Below are positions 8,901 to 16,828 of a DNA stretch of 33,714 nucleotides, piece after piece. Both the position numbers and the translations under genes were made by a program. Below the pieces are notes generated by a model. It was given only the letters and a program-made list of their open reading frames with translations. It ran no database searches and was not told the DNA's origin. The first letter of the stretch is position 1; each line of letters starts with the position of its first letter. The DNA comes from Candidatus Kuenenia stuttgartensis (GTDB taxonomy: Bacteria > Gemmatimonadota > Gemmatimonadetes > Gemmatimonadales > Gemmatimonadaceae), in assembly GCA_943330235.2 (NCBI GenBank), contig CALQGY020000031.1, positions 1 to 33,714 on the forward strand, in the 5' to 3' direction.

Positions 8901-9136
8901 AGGTCATTCACCGAGAGCTGCCGACCGACCGAGGCGGCCGGCGTCCACTTGGAGACCGGCTTGTCATCGTGCGCGCCGAACGGCAGCGACGTGAGCGTGT
9001 TGGCGACCGGCGTGGCGCCGGTGCCGGTGCCGGTGCCGGCGCCGGTCGCGGGCTGCGCGGGAAGGCGGAGGGCGCCCAGACTGCAGGCGAGGACGGTGGC
9101 CAGTGGCAGCCGTCGGGTGAAGCGAAGAGCAATCAT
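5996..9136 (-). CDS. secreted prolyl oligopeptidase family (S9) peptidase
   Basis: A 1046-residue serine peptidase of the S9 clan SC type, with an N-terminal signal peptide (core LPLATVLACSLGALRL) ending before an Ala/Gly/Thr-rich mature start. Residues ~80-770 hold the propeller region and the last ~270 the alpha/beta-hydrolase. The catalytic triad is intact: Ser861 in GHSWGGY, Asp950 in HNDRDGAV and His982 in ENHGLARP, in the order and spacing of DPP4/acylaminoacyl-peptidase-like members. The enzyme should cleave short peptides in the periplasm or outside the cell, probably for peptide nutrition. The propeller is enlarged by several Gly/Ala/Arg-rich insertions (near 8570-8650, 8710-8750 and 7510-7560), which explains a length above the usual 650-750 for the family. 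It is convergent with the propeller lipoprotein and divergent from the flavoenzyme. Exact substrate preference cannot be read. Confidence 0.93.
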   Translation of the reverse strand: MIALRFTRRLPLATVLACSLGALRLPAQPATGAGTGTGTGATPVANTLTSLPFGAHDDKPVSKWTPAASVGRQLSVNDLLGWKGIRTPALSNDGKWFAYVLAPNEGDAEVIVRSTAAGAKEMRFPIGDASAGGGGGRGGAGGVSISGNGHWVAFLQYASSVTAGRGGRGGRGGAPAAAPAGAGAAAGAAQPKLAVVNLTDGTKREFDNVRAFTFAGDKSDWLAVHHAAPRAAGGNGGNGGGAPAGATLELVNLAGGTPQPVSDVSEYAFDDSGDWVALSIATADQSGNSVQIRQLSTGVARSLDVKKASYRRLTWGDSSDALAVMRVVTDTAGEDDDAAVLLFTHAAAMNAKAIEITPKTAGMPSGLVVSSDRAIEWGNKEGVLYFGVREPRAPRPRTVGGFTPPSTTGTAPGAGSSGQVAAAPQTDAEVPSLILWHWKDPRPQAQQQVQEAQDKAFSYLAAYQVASSKVVRLADEKVRDVSVGPKDTWAVGTDVSPYQRMQGINGSAYRDLYAINVATGARKMLQAKVPGGGGGGGRAGGAGLSFSPDNGKYAYYDLGEWKSYDFATGATKVLTTGVPTQFWDTDDDHNQVKPAIGGALVGWSTDGAQLFVRDNWDLWRLSANGGPALNVTGNGKSAQIRYQSRVLSDPRDRGAIDPAKPLYMETYGEWTKKEGLVQIDAMKGGAKTIAFEDAKVDYRKARDADTWVFSRQTVVKYPDFYAADDGLKNERRLTDANPQQKEIAWTPGARLINYTCENGGGKHQAVLYLPAGYEAGKTYPMLTYIYEKLSQEFNVYTEPNATRYSNPSVYTSRGYAFLKPDIVYHVNDPGRSATWCVVPAVKAALATGMIDAQRVGLQGHSWGGYQTTFITTQTNIFKTAVAGAPLTDMVSMFGSMYWNSGSTDASIFISSQGRFTGGPNDVPAAYMRNSPQNFAQNLSIPFMILHNDRDGAVDFNQGITYYNHLRQLGKDVVLLEYVGENHGLARPANQKDYNLRMTEWFDTFLRDQPAPTWLKEGVPRLQMEEHLKERRPLVDPKTAPAAKIVP

Positions 9137-9286
9137 GACGTGATCCGGTGGGAGTCGTTCAAGAGACGCTGCCTACGCTAGCACCGGATCCGAGAGGGCG
9201 AAAGTTGTGACGTCTTGACGGATGCCGTGCCGACGCGGCAATTGGGGGACGCTGCTGATGGCTGCTCTCTCCTTCTGCCCCCTCCC
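9137..9286. promoter_or_regulatory. divergent intergenic region with a 9-bp inverted repeat
   Basis: About 150 bp separate the S9 peptidase and flavoenzyme starts and should hold both promoters. A perfect inverted repeat (gatccggtg at 9142-9150, caccggatc at 9182-9190, 31-bp spacer) could be a regulator site. No clear -35/-10 pair was recognised. If the flavoenzyme starts at TTG 9215, part of this stretch is coding. Confidence 0.4.
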
Positions 9287-10549
9287 GTGGACCGACGCAC
9301 GTTTCTCAAGACCAGCGGTGCCCCGATCGGGGCGGCCGCGCTCTCTGGGCTGGTGCCCCATGGGGCGGCTGCGGAGTCGCTCGCGGCCCGCGAGCCGGCA
9401 CGCGCGGAATCCGCGGCGGTGCATACGACGCCCCGTGCGTCGGTGGTGGTGATTGGCGCCGGGGCCTTCGGCGCGTGGACCGCCCTGCATCTGCGCGAGA
9501 TGGGGCACGCCGTGACGCTGCTGGACGCGTACGGACCCGGCAACTCACGCGCCACGTCGGGCGATGAAACGCGGCAGATCCGCATGGGCTACGGCGATCG
9601 TGAGCTGTACGCGCGCTCGGCGCAGCGGGCGATGGACGCGTGGCGCGCGCGCGAAGCCGAGTTCGGGGTGCCGCTGCTGGTGCCCACGGGGCGGTTGCAA
9701 CTGTCCCGCGATTGGACGCCGGCGCTCCGCGCCACGGAAGCGATGTTGACGCGCTTGGGGGCGCGGGTGGAGGCCATGACGCAGGACGATCTGCGGAAGC
9801 GGTATCCGCAGATGAACCCCGAGGGGATGGGCGTCGGGCTGCTCGAGCCGGGCGCGATGGTGATTCGCGCGAAGCAGGCCATCGTGACCGTGGCCAAGAC
9901 GTTCACGCAAAAGGGGGGCACCATCGCCATCGAACGCGCGCAGCCCGGGCGCGCGGACGGACGGCAGTTGGTGGACTTGGAGACGGGGAACGGCACGCGC
10001 GTGTCGGCGCAGACGTTTGTCTTTGCCTGCGGGCCGTGGCTCCCGCGCCTGTTTCCGGCGCTCTTGGGCAGCCGCATCAAGGTGCCGGGGCGCGACGTCT
10101 TCTACTTTGGCCTGCCGGCGGGGGATGCGCGGCTGGCGGCGCCCAACTTTCCCAACTTCTCGGAAGACCGGTACTACGGGTTCCCGAGTGTGGATGGGCG
10201 TGGCCTCAAGGTGTGCCCCACCACCGGCCCCACCACGTTCGATCCGGACACCGACGAACGCATTGTGTCGCCGCACGAGGTCCATCGGGCGCGTGCGTTC
10301 CTCGCGCTGCGCTTTCCGTCGCTGAAAGACCAGCCCATCACCGAGACGCGCGTGTGCCAGTTGGAGAACACGTCGGACGAGCACTTCATCATTGACCGGC
10401 ACCCCGACTACGACAACGTGCTGATCGCCGGTGGCGGGTCGGGGCACGGGTTCAAGCATGGGCCGGTGATCGGCAACTACATCGCGAAGCGCGCGCTGGG
10501 CGAGGCGACCGATCCGGCGTTCGACGCCATGGTGAAAATGGCGCGATAG
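9287..10549 (+). CDS. Tat-exported FAD-dependent oxidoreductase, sarcosine oxidase / N-methyltryptophan oxidase-like
   Basis: I chose GTG 9287 because it starts the protein with VDRRTFLK, a classic twin-arginine signal; TTG 9215 would add 24 residues (444 in total). The 420-residue protein has a Rossmann FAD site VVVIGAGAFG (around residues 53-62) and the C-terminal DAO-family block HFIID-x-HP ... IAGGGSGHGFKHGP. Cys357 in 'RVCQLENTSDEHFIIDRHP' falls where monomeric sarcosine oxidase attaches FAD covalently through Cys. The family oxidises secondary or N-methyl amines with O2, giving H2O2. Most relatives are cytoplasmic; the Tat signal implies folded, FAD-loaded export. The substrate is unknown: sarcosine, N-methyl amino acids or proline-like amines are possible. 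The neighbouring secreted S9 peptidase could supply amino acids, but that link is only inference. Confidence 0.88.
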   Translation: MDRRTFLKTSGAPIGAAALSGLVPHGAAAESLAAREPARAESAAVHTTPRASVVVIGAGAFGAWTALHLREMGHAVTLLDAYGPGNSRATSGDETRQIRMGYGDRELYARSAQRAMDAWRAREAEFGVPLLVPTGRLQLSRDWTPALRATEAMLTRLGARVEAMTQDDLRKRYPQMNPEGMGVGLLEPGAMVIRAKQAIVTVAKTFTQKGGTIAIERAQPGRADGRQLVDLETGNGTRVSAQTFVFACGPWLPRLFPALLGSRIKVPGRDVFYFGLPAGDARLAAPNFPNFSEDRYYGFPSVDGRGLKVCPTTGPTTFDPDTDERIVSPHEVHRARAFLALRFPSLKDQPITETRVCQLENTSDEHFIIDRHPDYDNVLIAGGGSGHGFKHGPVIGNYIAKRALGEATDPAFDAMVKMAR

Positions 10550-10576
10550 TGCTCTGATAGTGAGCTTATGGCGACG

Positions 10577-11491
10577 CTAAAACTTGAAAGCGAAGCCCAG
10601 CAGGGGGATCCCCGGGAAAATGAAATGGTTCCCCGCGCCCACCACGTTTCCGAACGCCAAGTCCACCGCCATCTTCTCGCCCAAGAAGCGGACGCCGTAG
10701 GTCGCGAACCCGCCGGCATCGCTTTCAAAGGGGACGAACCAGTTTTCCGTGATCAGCGCGACGCGCTTACTGACGCGGTGCTGGCCGCCGAGCGTCATGA
10801 CCGGTTTGCTGGATACGGAATTACCGACGTACCCCCAGCCGGCGCCGAGGGTCAGGTTGCTTTCGCGGGTGCCCTTGGTGGCCACGCCGTAGAGAATCCC
10901 GAGGGACTTTCGCGTGGACCCGGACCATGGCGTGGAAGCCAGTAGTCCGCCGATGGCCACGTTCAACGTGGGCCGCTTGATCACCGCGTACTTGGGCAGC
11001 GCGTAGAAGACGTTGTCGGCGATGTTGCCGGACGGGATGAGCGTCATGCCGCCGCCCAGCGAGAATCGATCGGTGACGCCCACCGATGCGCTGGCGAGGA
11101 AGATCCAGAAGTCGGCGAAGTACCCCTCGCCTTTGCGCAGCGGAATGGCCGTGGGGGAGAAGAGCAGGCGCGTGGCGTGCGGGTTCTCCGGCCACAGCAC
11201 GCCGTCGTGCAGGCTGGAAGCCGGATAGGCGGTCACCGCGGTGACCATGCTACGGGCGATCGAGACCGTCACGGACGGGGAGACCACGCGCACCGAATCG
11301 GCCGTGAGCCGGGTCACGCGACCGATGACCTTGGTCTGGTTGGTGAGCGTGAACGCGTAGACCAGACTGGTGTCGTTGACGCGCACGGAATCGAGGGGCA
11401 CGCGCTGCGCACGCGCGGGCGCAGCGGTGACGGCGAGCAGCACAGAGCACACGATCGCCAATCGTCGGGCGGTAGCCGAAACGCGAGTCAT
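10577..11491 (-). CDS. exported outer-membrane beta-barrel-like protein, unknown function
   Basis: I chose ATG 11491 because AAGGA lies 8 nt upstream; the 304-residue product then begins MTRVSATARR followed by a typical Sec signal peptide cut at ARA-Q. Residues ~25-100 look like a small soluble domain with strands (VYAFTLTNQTKVIGRVTRLTADSVRVVS), and the rest is a run of amphipathic strands ending in FAFKF, the C-terminal aromatic signature of outer-membrane barrels. No catalytic motif or Cys cluster is seen. Its own promoter probably lies in the region shared with the divergent hybrid kinase, which might sense or control the same envelope condition, but that is only positional. Confidence 0.7.
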   Translation of the reverse strand: MTRVSATARRLAIVCSVLLAVTAAPARAQRVPLDSVRVNDTSLVYAFTLTNQTKVIGRVTRLTADSVRVVSPSVTVSIARSMVTAVTAYPASSLHDGVLWPENPHATRLLFSPTAIPLRKGEGYFADFWIFLASASVGVTDRFSLGGGMTLIPSGNIADNVFYALPKYAVIKRPTLNVAIGGLLASTPWSGSTRKSLGILYGVATKGTRESNLTLGAGWGYVGNSVSSKPVMTLGGQHRVSKRVALITENWFVPFESDAGGFATYGVRFLGEKMAVDLAFGNVVGAGNHFIFPGIPLLGFAFKF

Positions 11492-11597
11492 CGGGTAGGT
11501 CCTTAGCAGAGCGAGGTGGGAACGTCGTCGTCTCAACATATCGTAGCCCTAATTCACGTTCCCCGCGAATTCCGCACCTCATGGTGATTGCTGGCCG
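11492..11597. promoter_or_regulatory. divergent promoter region with 8-bp inverted repeat
   Basis: This 106-bp gap between the barrel gene and the hybrid kinase is AT-richer than its surroundings. It contains gggaacgt (11518-11525) and acgttccc (11556-11563), inverted with a 30-bp spacer, flanked further out by gaggtg and cacctc. The AT-rich core near 11536-11555 may hold -10 elements, but none was assigned firmly. The minus-strand gene has a Shine-Dalgarno AAGGA here. Confidence 0.4.
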
Positions 11598-14500
11598 TTG
11601 GTTCCGGTGCGAATTTGGAGTTTGCGTCGCGAGCGGACATGGGAGTACCCCCGTGCGCCGAGTCGAGACGTCCATTTATTCTGGGCTGTGCTCCTGAGCC
11701 TGCTCCCCTTCGCGCGACGTGTCGCGCGCGCGCTACTTAGCTCCAGAGCGGTCGTGGTCGCGCTGGGTACGCTGCCGTGGCTGCTAAGGTCGCTTGTGCC
11801 GCCTGTGGGCGCGCAGCCGCCGCGAGCATCCGCGTCCGCGTCGGCGCGCCCGCAACCGGCGCCGCCCGCGACCGTCGTGCCGAGTGTGCGATACGTGCGG
11901 CAGGTCTTCGAGCCGCTGGACGGCGTCGCGGATGCGCAGATCGGTGCCATCGCGCAGACGCCAGATGGCTACCTGTGGTTCGGGACACGACGCGGGCTGG
12001 TGCGTTTTGACGGACTGGGCTACACGCAGTTCACGACGGAGAATGAGCCGGCGCTGCCGTCGGGGATCATTAACGGACTGGCCGTCGAGGCCGACGGATG
12101 TCTCTGGATCTCGACCAGCAAAGGGCTGGTGGAATACGACCATGGCGTGTTCACGCGGATCGCGGCCGACCAGGTCCCCGCGCAGTCCACCTGGCGCGCT
12201 ATTCGTGACCGCCGCGGGCGCGTCTGGGTGGCCGGCGCCTTTGGCGTCCGGGTGGGCGACGGTCGCCGCTTCAAGCCGGTCCCCGGCGCGGCGAGCTACA
12301 CGTACGCCCTGAGCGAAGACGCTCACGGACGCGTCTGGATGGCCGGCCGCGGGTTCGTCGCATCCATCGGCGACGGCGAGACCACCCCGACCTTCGCGAA
12401 GCTTGATCAGGGCGAACGGTTTTTCGACATGGTCAGCGATGGCGACAACGGGCTGTGGGTGGGGACGCGCAGCGGGGCGTTGCGTCTCGACACGCGCGCC
12501 CCCAAGGCCGTCCGCGTGATGCAGCGCGTCACCACGTCGACCCCCACGACGTCGGCGCAAGTCTGGGCCATCGCGCGCGATGCGCGGGGCGATGTCTGGT
12601 TGGGCACCCAGTCCCGCGGTGTGCTGCGGTGGGACGGTCGGCAACTCATCGCCGAAGAGCCGCCCAACAGCTATCCGCACTCCGTCTGGGCCATGCTGGT
12701 GGATATGCGTGGCCGCGTCTGGGTGGGCACGGCCGGGGGGCTCGTCGAGTACGAGCGAACGGCCTTCACGCAGATCGACGACGGCATGGCGATGCGGTCC
12801 ACCTGGTCGGTGCGCGCCGACGCGGCGGGCACACTCTGGGCGGCCACGGAAGACGGGCGGGTCCAGTATTTGGACCGTGATCACTGGGTGCCGGTCTATT
12901 TCGGGGACGGCGAACGCGTGTCGTCCAGCACGTGGCCACGCGCCAGCGGCGGGATGCTGGTCGCGGGCAACGGCGGCCGCGTGCTGCTGGCCACCACGCG
13001 CGGCGTCCGTGATGTCACGGACTCGCTGGGCGCACGTGGGCTGCCGATGGTCGGCATCTACGAAGACAACGACCGATCATACTGGTTGACCACGGATCGT
13101 GGCGTCTTTCACAGCGTGCGCGGTGTGGCGCGCCCAGCCTACGCGGCGCTCGGCCTCGACAGCACCGACAAGCCGTCGGTGATCCAGCGCGATGCGCGGG
13201 GGCGCCTGCTGGTGGCGGGCCCCGATCTGCGCATCGTCGACGGCGCGCGTGTCCAGCGAATCGGGGTGGCGGAAGGGCTCACGGATCCTGAAGTCCGGGC
13301 GGTGTACGAAGACCGCCAGCAACTCTGGATCGGCACGGCGGACTCCGGACTCTACGTCTATCGGAATCAGCGCGTGGTGTCGCTGAAGTCGTTCAACCCG
13401 CTCCTCCGACGCGGCATGAGTGGCATCGTCGAAGACGATGCCGGGCAGCTCTGGATCACGTCGGCCAGTGGACTGCTGCGCGTGTCGCGGCGCGATTTGG
13501 AGCGCGCGGCCGATGGCGCCGCGACGTCGGTGGAGGTGCGCCTATTTGATCGCACCGACGGACTCGCCAGTGCGGAATTCAACGGCGACTACCAGAGCCA
13601 GTTGTTGAAAGACGCGCGCGGGCTGCTCTGGCTCCCCAACTATGCCGGCGCCGTCGCGCTCGACCCGCAGGCGATCACGACCGATTCCGTACCGCCGCAA
13701 GTGCACCTCGAACGGGTCGTGATCGACCGCGTGACGCTGGACCCCGCCGATACGTTGAGGCTGGAGCAGCATCCTGGGCGCGTAGAAGTCTCGTTCGCGG
13801 CGACCAATCCACTGCTGGCCACCCGCACGCGCGCCAGCTATCGCATCATCGGGTTGGACAGCACGTGGCTCGATCTGGGACGGCGTCGGACCGTGTCCTT
13901 CGGACCGCTCGCCGGTGGATCGTACCGCTTGGAAGTGCGCGTCGCGAACGCGGTGGGCCCGTGGAATCCCGCCATCGCCACGATGACGCTGATCGTGCCG
14001 CGCGCGTGGTACGAACGCATCTGGTTCTATCCGCTCGTCGCGCTGCTGGCCATGGGCGCGATTGCGCTGATCGTGCGCGCACGACTCGCGGTCGCGCGTC
14101 TCCGCGAGGAGCAGCTGGAAGGGGTAGTGATGCAGCGCACCGCCGAATTGGAAATGTCCCGCGCACAGTTGGAAGTGCGTGTCGCCGAACGGACGCAGGC
14201 GCTGTCCGAGGAGCTCGAGACCCGCAGCCAGCTTGAGAAGCGGTTGGCCGCCGCGCACGAGCTGGAATCGGTGGGCCGGTTGGCGGGCGGTGTGGCGCAC
14301 GAGATCAACAATGCGCTCACGACGGTGATCGGCTTCACGGAAATGGCCCATGACGCCTCGGTCGGGAATAGCACGATGGCGGCCGACCTGCAGGAAGTCC
14401 TGCGCGCCGGTCGCCGCGCCGCCGACATCACGCGGCAATTGCTGGCCTTCGCCAAACGGCAGCACACGACACTGACGACGCTGCAACTCGACGACGTCGT

Positions 14501-15392
14501 GCGCGAACTGGCCCGGTCGATGCAGCATATGGTGCGCGATCGTGTGGCGATGGATCTCGTGATCGACACCGCTCTGCCACCGGTGCTCGCGGATCGCTCG
14601 CAAATCGAGCAGCTCATCGTCAATCTGGTGAAGAACGCCAGCGATGCGATGCTGCGCAGCGGACGTATCATCCTGCGTGTGACCACGCGCGCGCTGACGG
14701 TGGAACAGGCGGTGGGCTCCACGCTGCTCCCCGCGGGCGCCTATGTGCTCCTTGCCGTTGAAGACAACGGGGAGGGCATTCCACCCGAGTTGCTGTCTCG
14801 GCTGTTCGAGCCGTTCTTCACCACCAAGGGCCTCAAGGAAGGGACGGGACTTGGGCTCGCGGTCTGCCACGGCATCGCCTCACGCCATCAGGGCGGCATC
14901 GAGGTGGAAAGCACCGTGGGCGCGGGTACGTGCGTGCGCGTCTGGCTGCCGGTGCAGAGCGGCGCACCTGTCGTCGAGCCGTCGTCGCTCCCGCCCGCCA
15001 AGGGCGCGGAGATCGTGCTCGTGGTGGAGGATGAAGCCGCCATCCGCAAGATCATTGCGCGCAAGCTCAAGCAGCTCGGCTACCAGGTGCTCGAGGCCGA
15101 GGACGGCCAAGCCGCGTTGGAGTTGCTGGCGAATGCCGTCGATGCCATCGATCTGGTGGTGACCGACGTGCAGATGCCGCGCGTCTCGGGCATGGCGATG
15201 GTGCGTGAGATGCGTCGCAGCCAGCCCACGCTCCCCGCCGTGTTCCTCTCCGGCTATGCGGGGCTGGACGACGCCGAGTTGGACGAACTGCGCGCCATGG
15301 GGCCGCTGGTGGCGAAGCCGTTTACGCAGGATGAGTTGATGCGCGTGATCCGCGAGACGCTCGAGCGCGCCGGACTGTCGTCGCCTCGTTAA
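11598..15392 (+). CDS. hybrid two-component sensor histidine kinase with Reg_prop propeller and receiver domain
   Basis: A 1264-residue membrane sensor; the true start may be GTG 11607 or GTG 11688, as no ribosome site decides it. Order: signal peptide (VVVALGTLPWLL); two seven-bladed Reg_prop-type propellers across ~95-700 with blades such as GYLWFGTRRGLVRFDG and GRVWVGTAGGLVEYE; a Y_Y_Y domain (~725-800); one transmembrane helix (~807-829); a coiled coil rich in Glu/Arg; HisKA with phospho-acceptor His901 in GVAHEINNAL; HATPase_c with VEDNGEGIP and GTGLGLAV; and a receiver domain with Asp1190 in VVTDVQMP and the conserved 'AKPF' Lys. Families with this sensor usually end in an AraC DNA-binding domain (as in Bacteroides hybrid systems); here the protein stops after the receiver, so signalling must leave by phosphotransfer or protein contact. 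The FAD oxidase follows 10 bp downstream. Confidence 0.9.
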   Translation: MVPVRIWSLRRERTWEYPRAPSRDVHLFWAVLLSLLPFARRVARALLSSRAVVVALGTLPWLLRSLVPPVGAQPPRASASASARPQPAPPATVVPSVRYVRQVFEPLDGVADAQIGAIAQTPDGYLWFGTRRGLVRFDGLGYTQFTTENEPALPSGIINGLAVEADGCLWISTSKGLVEYDHGVFTRIAADQVPAQSTWRAIRDRRGRVWVAGAFGVRVGDGRRFKPVPGAASYTYALSEDAHGRVWMAGRGFVASIGDGETTPTFAKLDQGERFFDMVSDGDNGLWVGTRSGALRLDTRAPKAVRVMQRVTTSTPTTSAQVWAIARDARGDVWLGTQSRGVLRWDGRQLIAEEPPNSYPHSVWAMLVDMRGRVWVGTAGGLVEYERTAFTQIDDGMAMRSTWSVRADAAGTLWAATEDGRVQYLDRDHWVPVYFGDGERVSSSTWPRASGGMLVAGNGGRVLLATTRGVRDVTDSLGARGLPMVGIYEDNDRSYWLTTDRGVFHSVRGVARPAYAALGLDSTDKPSVIQRDARGRLLVAGPDLRIVDGARVQRIGVAEGLTDPEVRAVYEDRQQLWIGTADSGLYVYRNQRVVSLKSFNPLLRRGMSGIVEDDAGQLWITSASGLLRVSRRDLERAADGAATSVEVRLFDRTDGLASAEFNGDYQSQLLKDARGLLWLPNYAGAVALDPQAITTDSVPPQVHLERVVIDRVTLDPADTLRLEQHPGRVEVSFAATNPLLATRTRASYRIIGLDSTWLDLGRRRTVSFGPLAGGSYRLEVRVANAVGPWNPAIATMTLIVPRAWYERIWFYPLVALLAMGAIALIVRARLAVARLREEQLEGVVMQRTAELEMSRAQLEVRVAERTQALSEELETRSQLEKRLAAAHELESVGRLAGGVAHEINNALTTVIGFTEMAHDASVGNSTMAADLQEVLRAGRRAADITRQLLAFAKRQHTTLTTLQLDDVVRELARSMQHMVRDRVAMDLVIDTALPPVLADRSQIEQLIVNLVKNASDAMLRSGRIILRVTTRALTVEQAVGSTLLPAGAYVLLAVEDNGEGIPPELLSRLFEPFFTTKGLKEGTGLGLAVCHGIASRHQGGIEVESTVGAGTCVRVWLPVQSGAPVVEPSSLPPAKGAEIVLVVEDEAAIRKIIARKLKQLGYQVLEAEDGQAALELLANAVDAIDLVVTDVQMPRVSGMAMVREMRRSQPTLPAVFLSGYAGLDDAELDELRAMGPLVAKPFTQDELMRVIRETLERAGLSSPR

Positions 15393-15402
15393 CGTTCGAC
15401 CG

Positions 15403-16773
15403 ATGACTGATATCAGCCACGACCTGTCTGTCCGCGAATCCTTCGCCCGCGATGCCAGCGGGCTGTGGCGCGTCCCCGACGCGGTTGCGCGTCCGTCCAG
15501 CGCCGAGGAGGTGGCGGCGCTGCTCCGCGGGGCACACCGCGATGGAACCGCCGTCACCGCCGCCGGTTCGCAGACGAGCACCACCGGGGCCAGCATCTGC
15601 GATCGCGGCCTCGTGTTGTCGCTGCGCGCGCTGCAAGGCATCGGTGCCGTGAATCACGAGACGCGCACCGTCGAAGTGGAACCGGGGGTGCTGCTGGGCG
15701 ACTTGCAGCGCGCGCTGGCGGCCGACGGGATGTTCTTTCCGCCCGATCCCACCAGCGATCAGGAATGCACCGTGGGCGGCGCGATTGCGTGCAATGCCAG
15801 CGGCCCGCGCACCCTCCGCTATGGCGCCACGCGGGCGCATGTCGAGGCGGTCACGGTCGCGTTGGCTGACGGACGTCTCGAGCGGTTCCGTCGCCCGCAT
15901 CTGGAGAAGAACACGGTCGGGTTGCACATCGCGCAGGATGCCGTCGACTGGTTTGTGGGAAGCGAGGGGATCCTGGGCGTCATTGTCTCCGCCGAGCTCC
16001 GTTTGCAGCCGCGTCCGGCGCACGAGATTGGGTTGGCCATTCCGTTCCCGACCGAAGCACAGGCGCTGGCGTGCATCATCGCCGCGCGCGAGTCGCGCGT
16101 CGTGTCACCGCGCTGCCTCGAATACTTCGACGCCGAGTGCCTGGCGATGGCCCGCGACGCGCGCGGCGAGCCCACGTGGGCGCTTACCGCGGGCGCGATG
16201 GTCTACACCGAAGAGACCACGGTCGGCGACGACGAGCCGCCGCTGGAAGCGTGGCTGGAACTCGCCGATGCGTTTGGGGCCGACACGGATGACATCCGCG
16301 TGTTCGACGGCGAGAGCGCCATTTTTGAAGCGCGGCGACTGCGCCATGCGGTGCCGGCGACTATGCACGAACGCGTTGCGCCGTATCTGAAAACGGGCGG
16401 CCGTCGGATCTCCACCGATTGGGCGGTGCCGTATCGACTGGCCCCGCAGGCGGTGGCGATGGCGCGGGCCTACGCTCACGAGGCCGGTGTCACACCCGGC
16501 GTGGTGTACGGGCACCTCGGCAACGGACACCCGCATCAGAACTTTGTGGCGCGCACCGCCGACGAGGTGGCGCTGTTCGAACGCGTGGTCGAGCGCACGC
16601 TCCGCGACGTGATCGCCATGGGTGGCACGGTGGCCGCGGAACACGGTATCGGCAAGTTGAAGGCGCGCTGGCTCCCGTTGCAAATGGGATCGACGCAAAT
16701 CGCCGTCATGCGCGCCCTCAAACACGAACTCGATCCTAAGGGCATTCTCGCCCCCGGTAACGTCTTGGCCTGA
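15403..16773 (+). CDS. FAD-linked oxidase of the glycolate oxidase GlcD / D-lactate dehydrogenase family
   Basis: A 456-residue cytoplasmic flavoenzyme with no signal peptide. The N-terminal PCMH-type FAD domain (~28-200) shows 'RPSSAEEVAALL', 'VEVEPGVLLGDLQRAL', 'PPDPTSDQECTVGGAIACNASG' and 'FVGSEGILGVI'. The C-terminal FAD-oxidase cap ends with GHLGNGHPHQN, 'EHGIGKLKA' and 'LDPKGILAPGNVLA', all hallmarks of the GlcD/DLD group. These enzymes oxidise 2-hydroxy acids such as glycolate or D-lactate and pass electrons on to the respiratory chain. No partner subunits (GlcE, GlcF) are next to it, so it may be a stand-alone D-2-hydroxyacid dehydrogenase. The start ATG is 10 bp after the hybrid kinase stop, suggesting cotranscription. 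The precise substrate is unknown. Confidence 0.9.
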   Translation: MTDISHDLSVRESFARDASGLWRVPDAVARPSSAEEVAALLRGAHRDGTAVTAAGSQTSTTGASICDRGLVLSLRALQGIGAVNHETRTVEVEPGVLLGDLQRALAADGMFFPPDPTSDQECTVGGAIACNASGPRTLRYGATRAHVEAVTVALADGRLERFRRPHLEKNTVGLHIAQDAVDWFVGSEGILGVIVSAELRLQPRPAHEIGLAIPFPTEAQALACIIAARESRVVSPRCLEYFDAECLAMARDARGEPTWALTAGAMVYTEETTVGDDEPPLEAWLELADAFGADTDDIRVFDGESAIFEARRLRHAVPATMHERVAPYLKTGGRRISTDWAVPYRLAPQAVAMARAYAHEAGVTPGVVYGHLGNGHPHQNFVARTADEVALFERVVERTLRDVIAMGGTVAAEHGIGKLKARWLPLQMGSTQIAVMRALKHELDPKGILAPGNVLA

Positions 16774-16786
16774 CGCCGGCGTTACC
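16756..16786. terminator. weak hairpin overlapping the stop of the FAD oxidase
   Basis: ggtaacg (16756-16762) pairs with cgttacc (16780-16786) around the stop codon with a 17-nt loop. It lies in the 55-bp gap region between convergent genes. There is no T-run, so its role as a terminator is uncertain. Confidence 0.3.
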
Positions 16787-16828
16787 TGATCACGCCGGTG
16801 CCGTTGCGCGTCGTCGCGGTTCGCGCGG

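Noticed and set aside
7826-9181. 451-codon plus-strand open frame opposite the S9 peptidase
   Set aside because: Arg/His/Gly-rich shadow of a gene with an intact catalytic triad.
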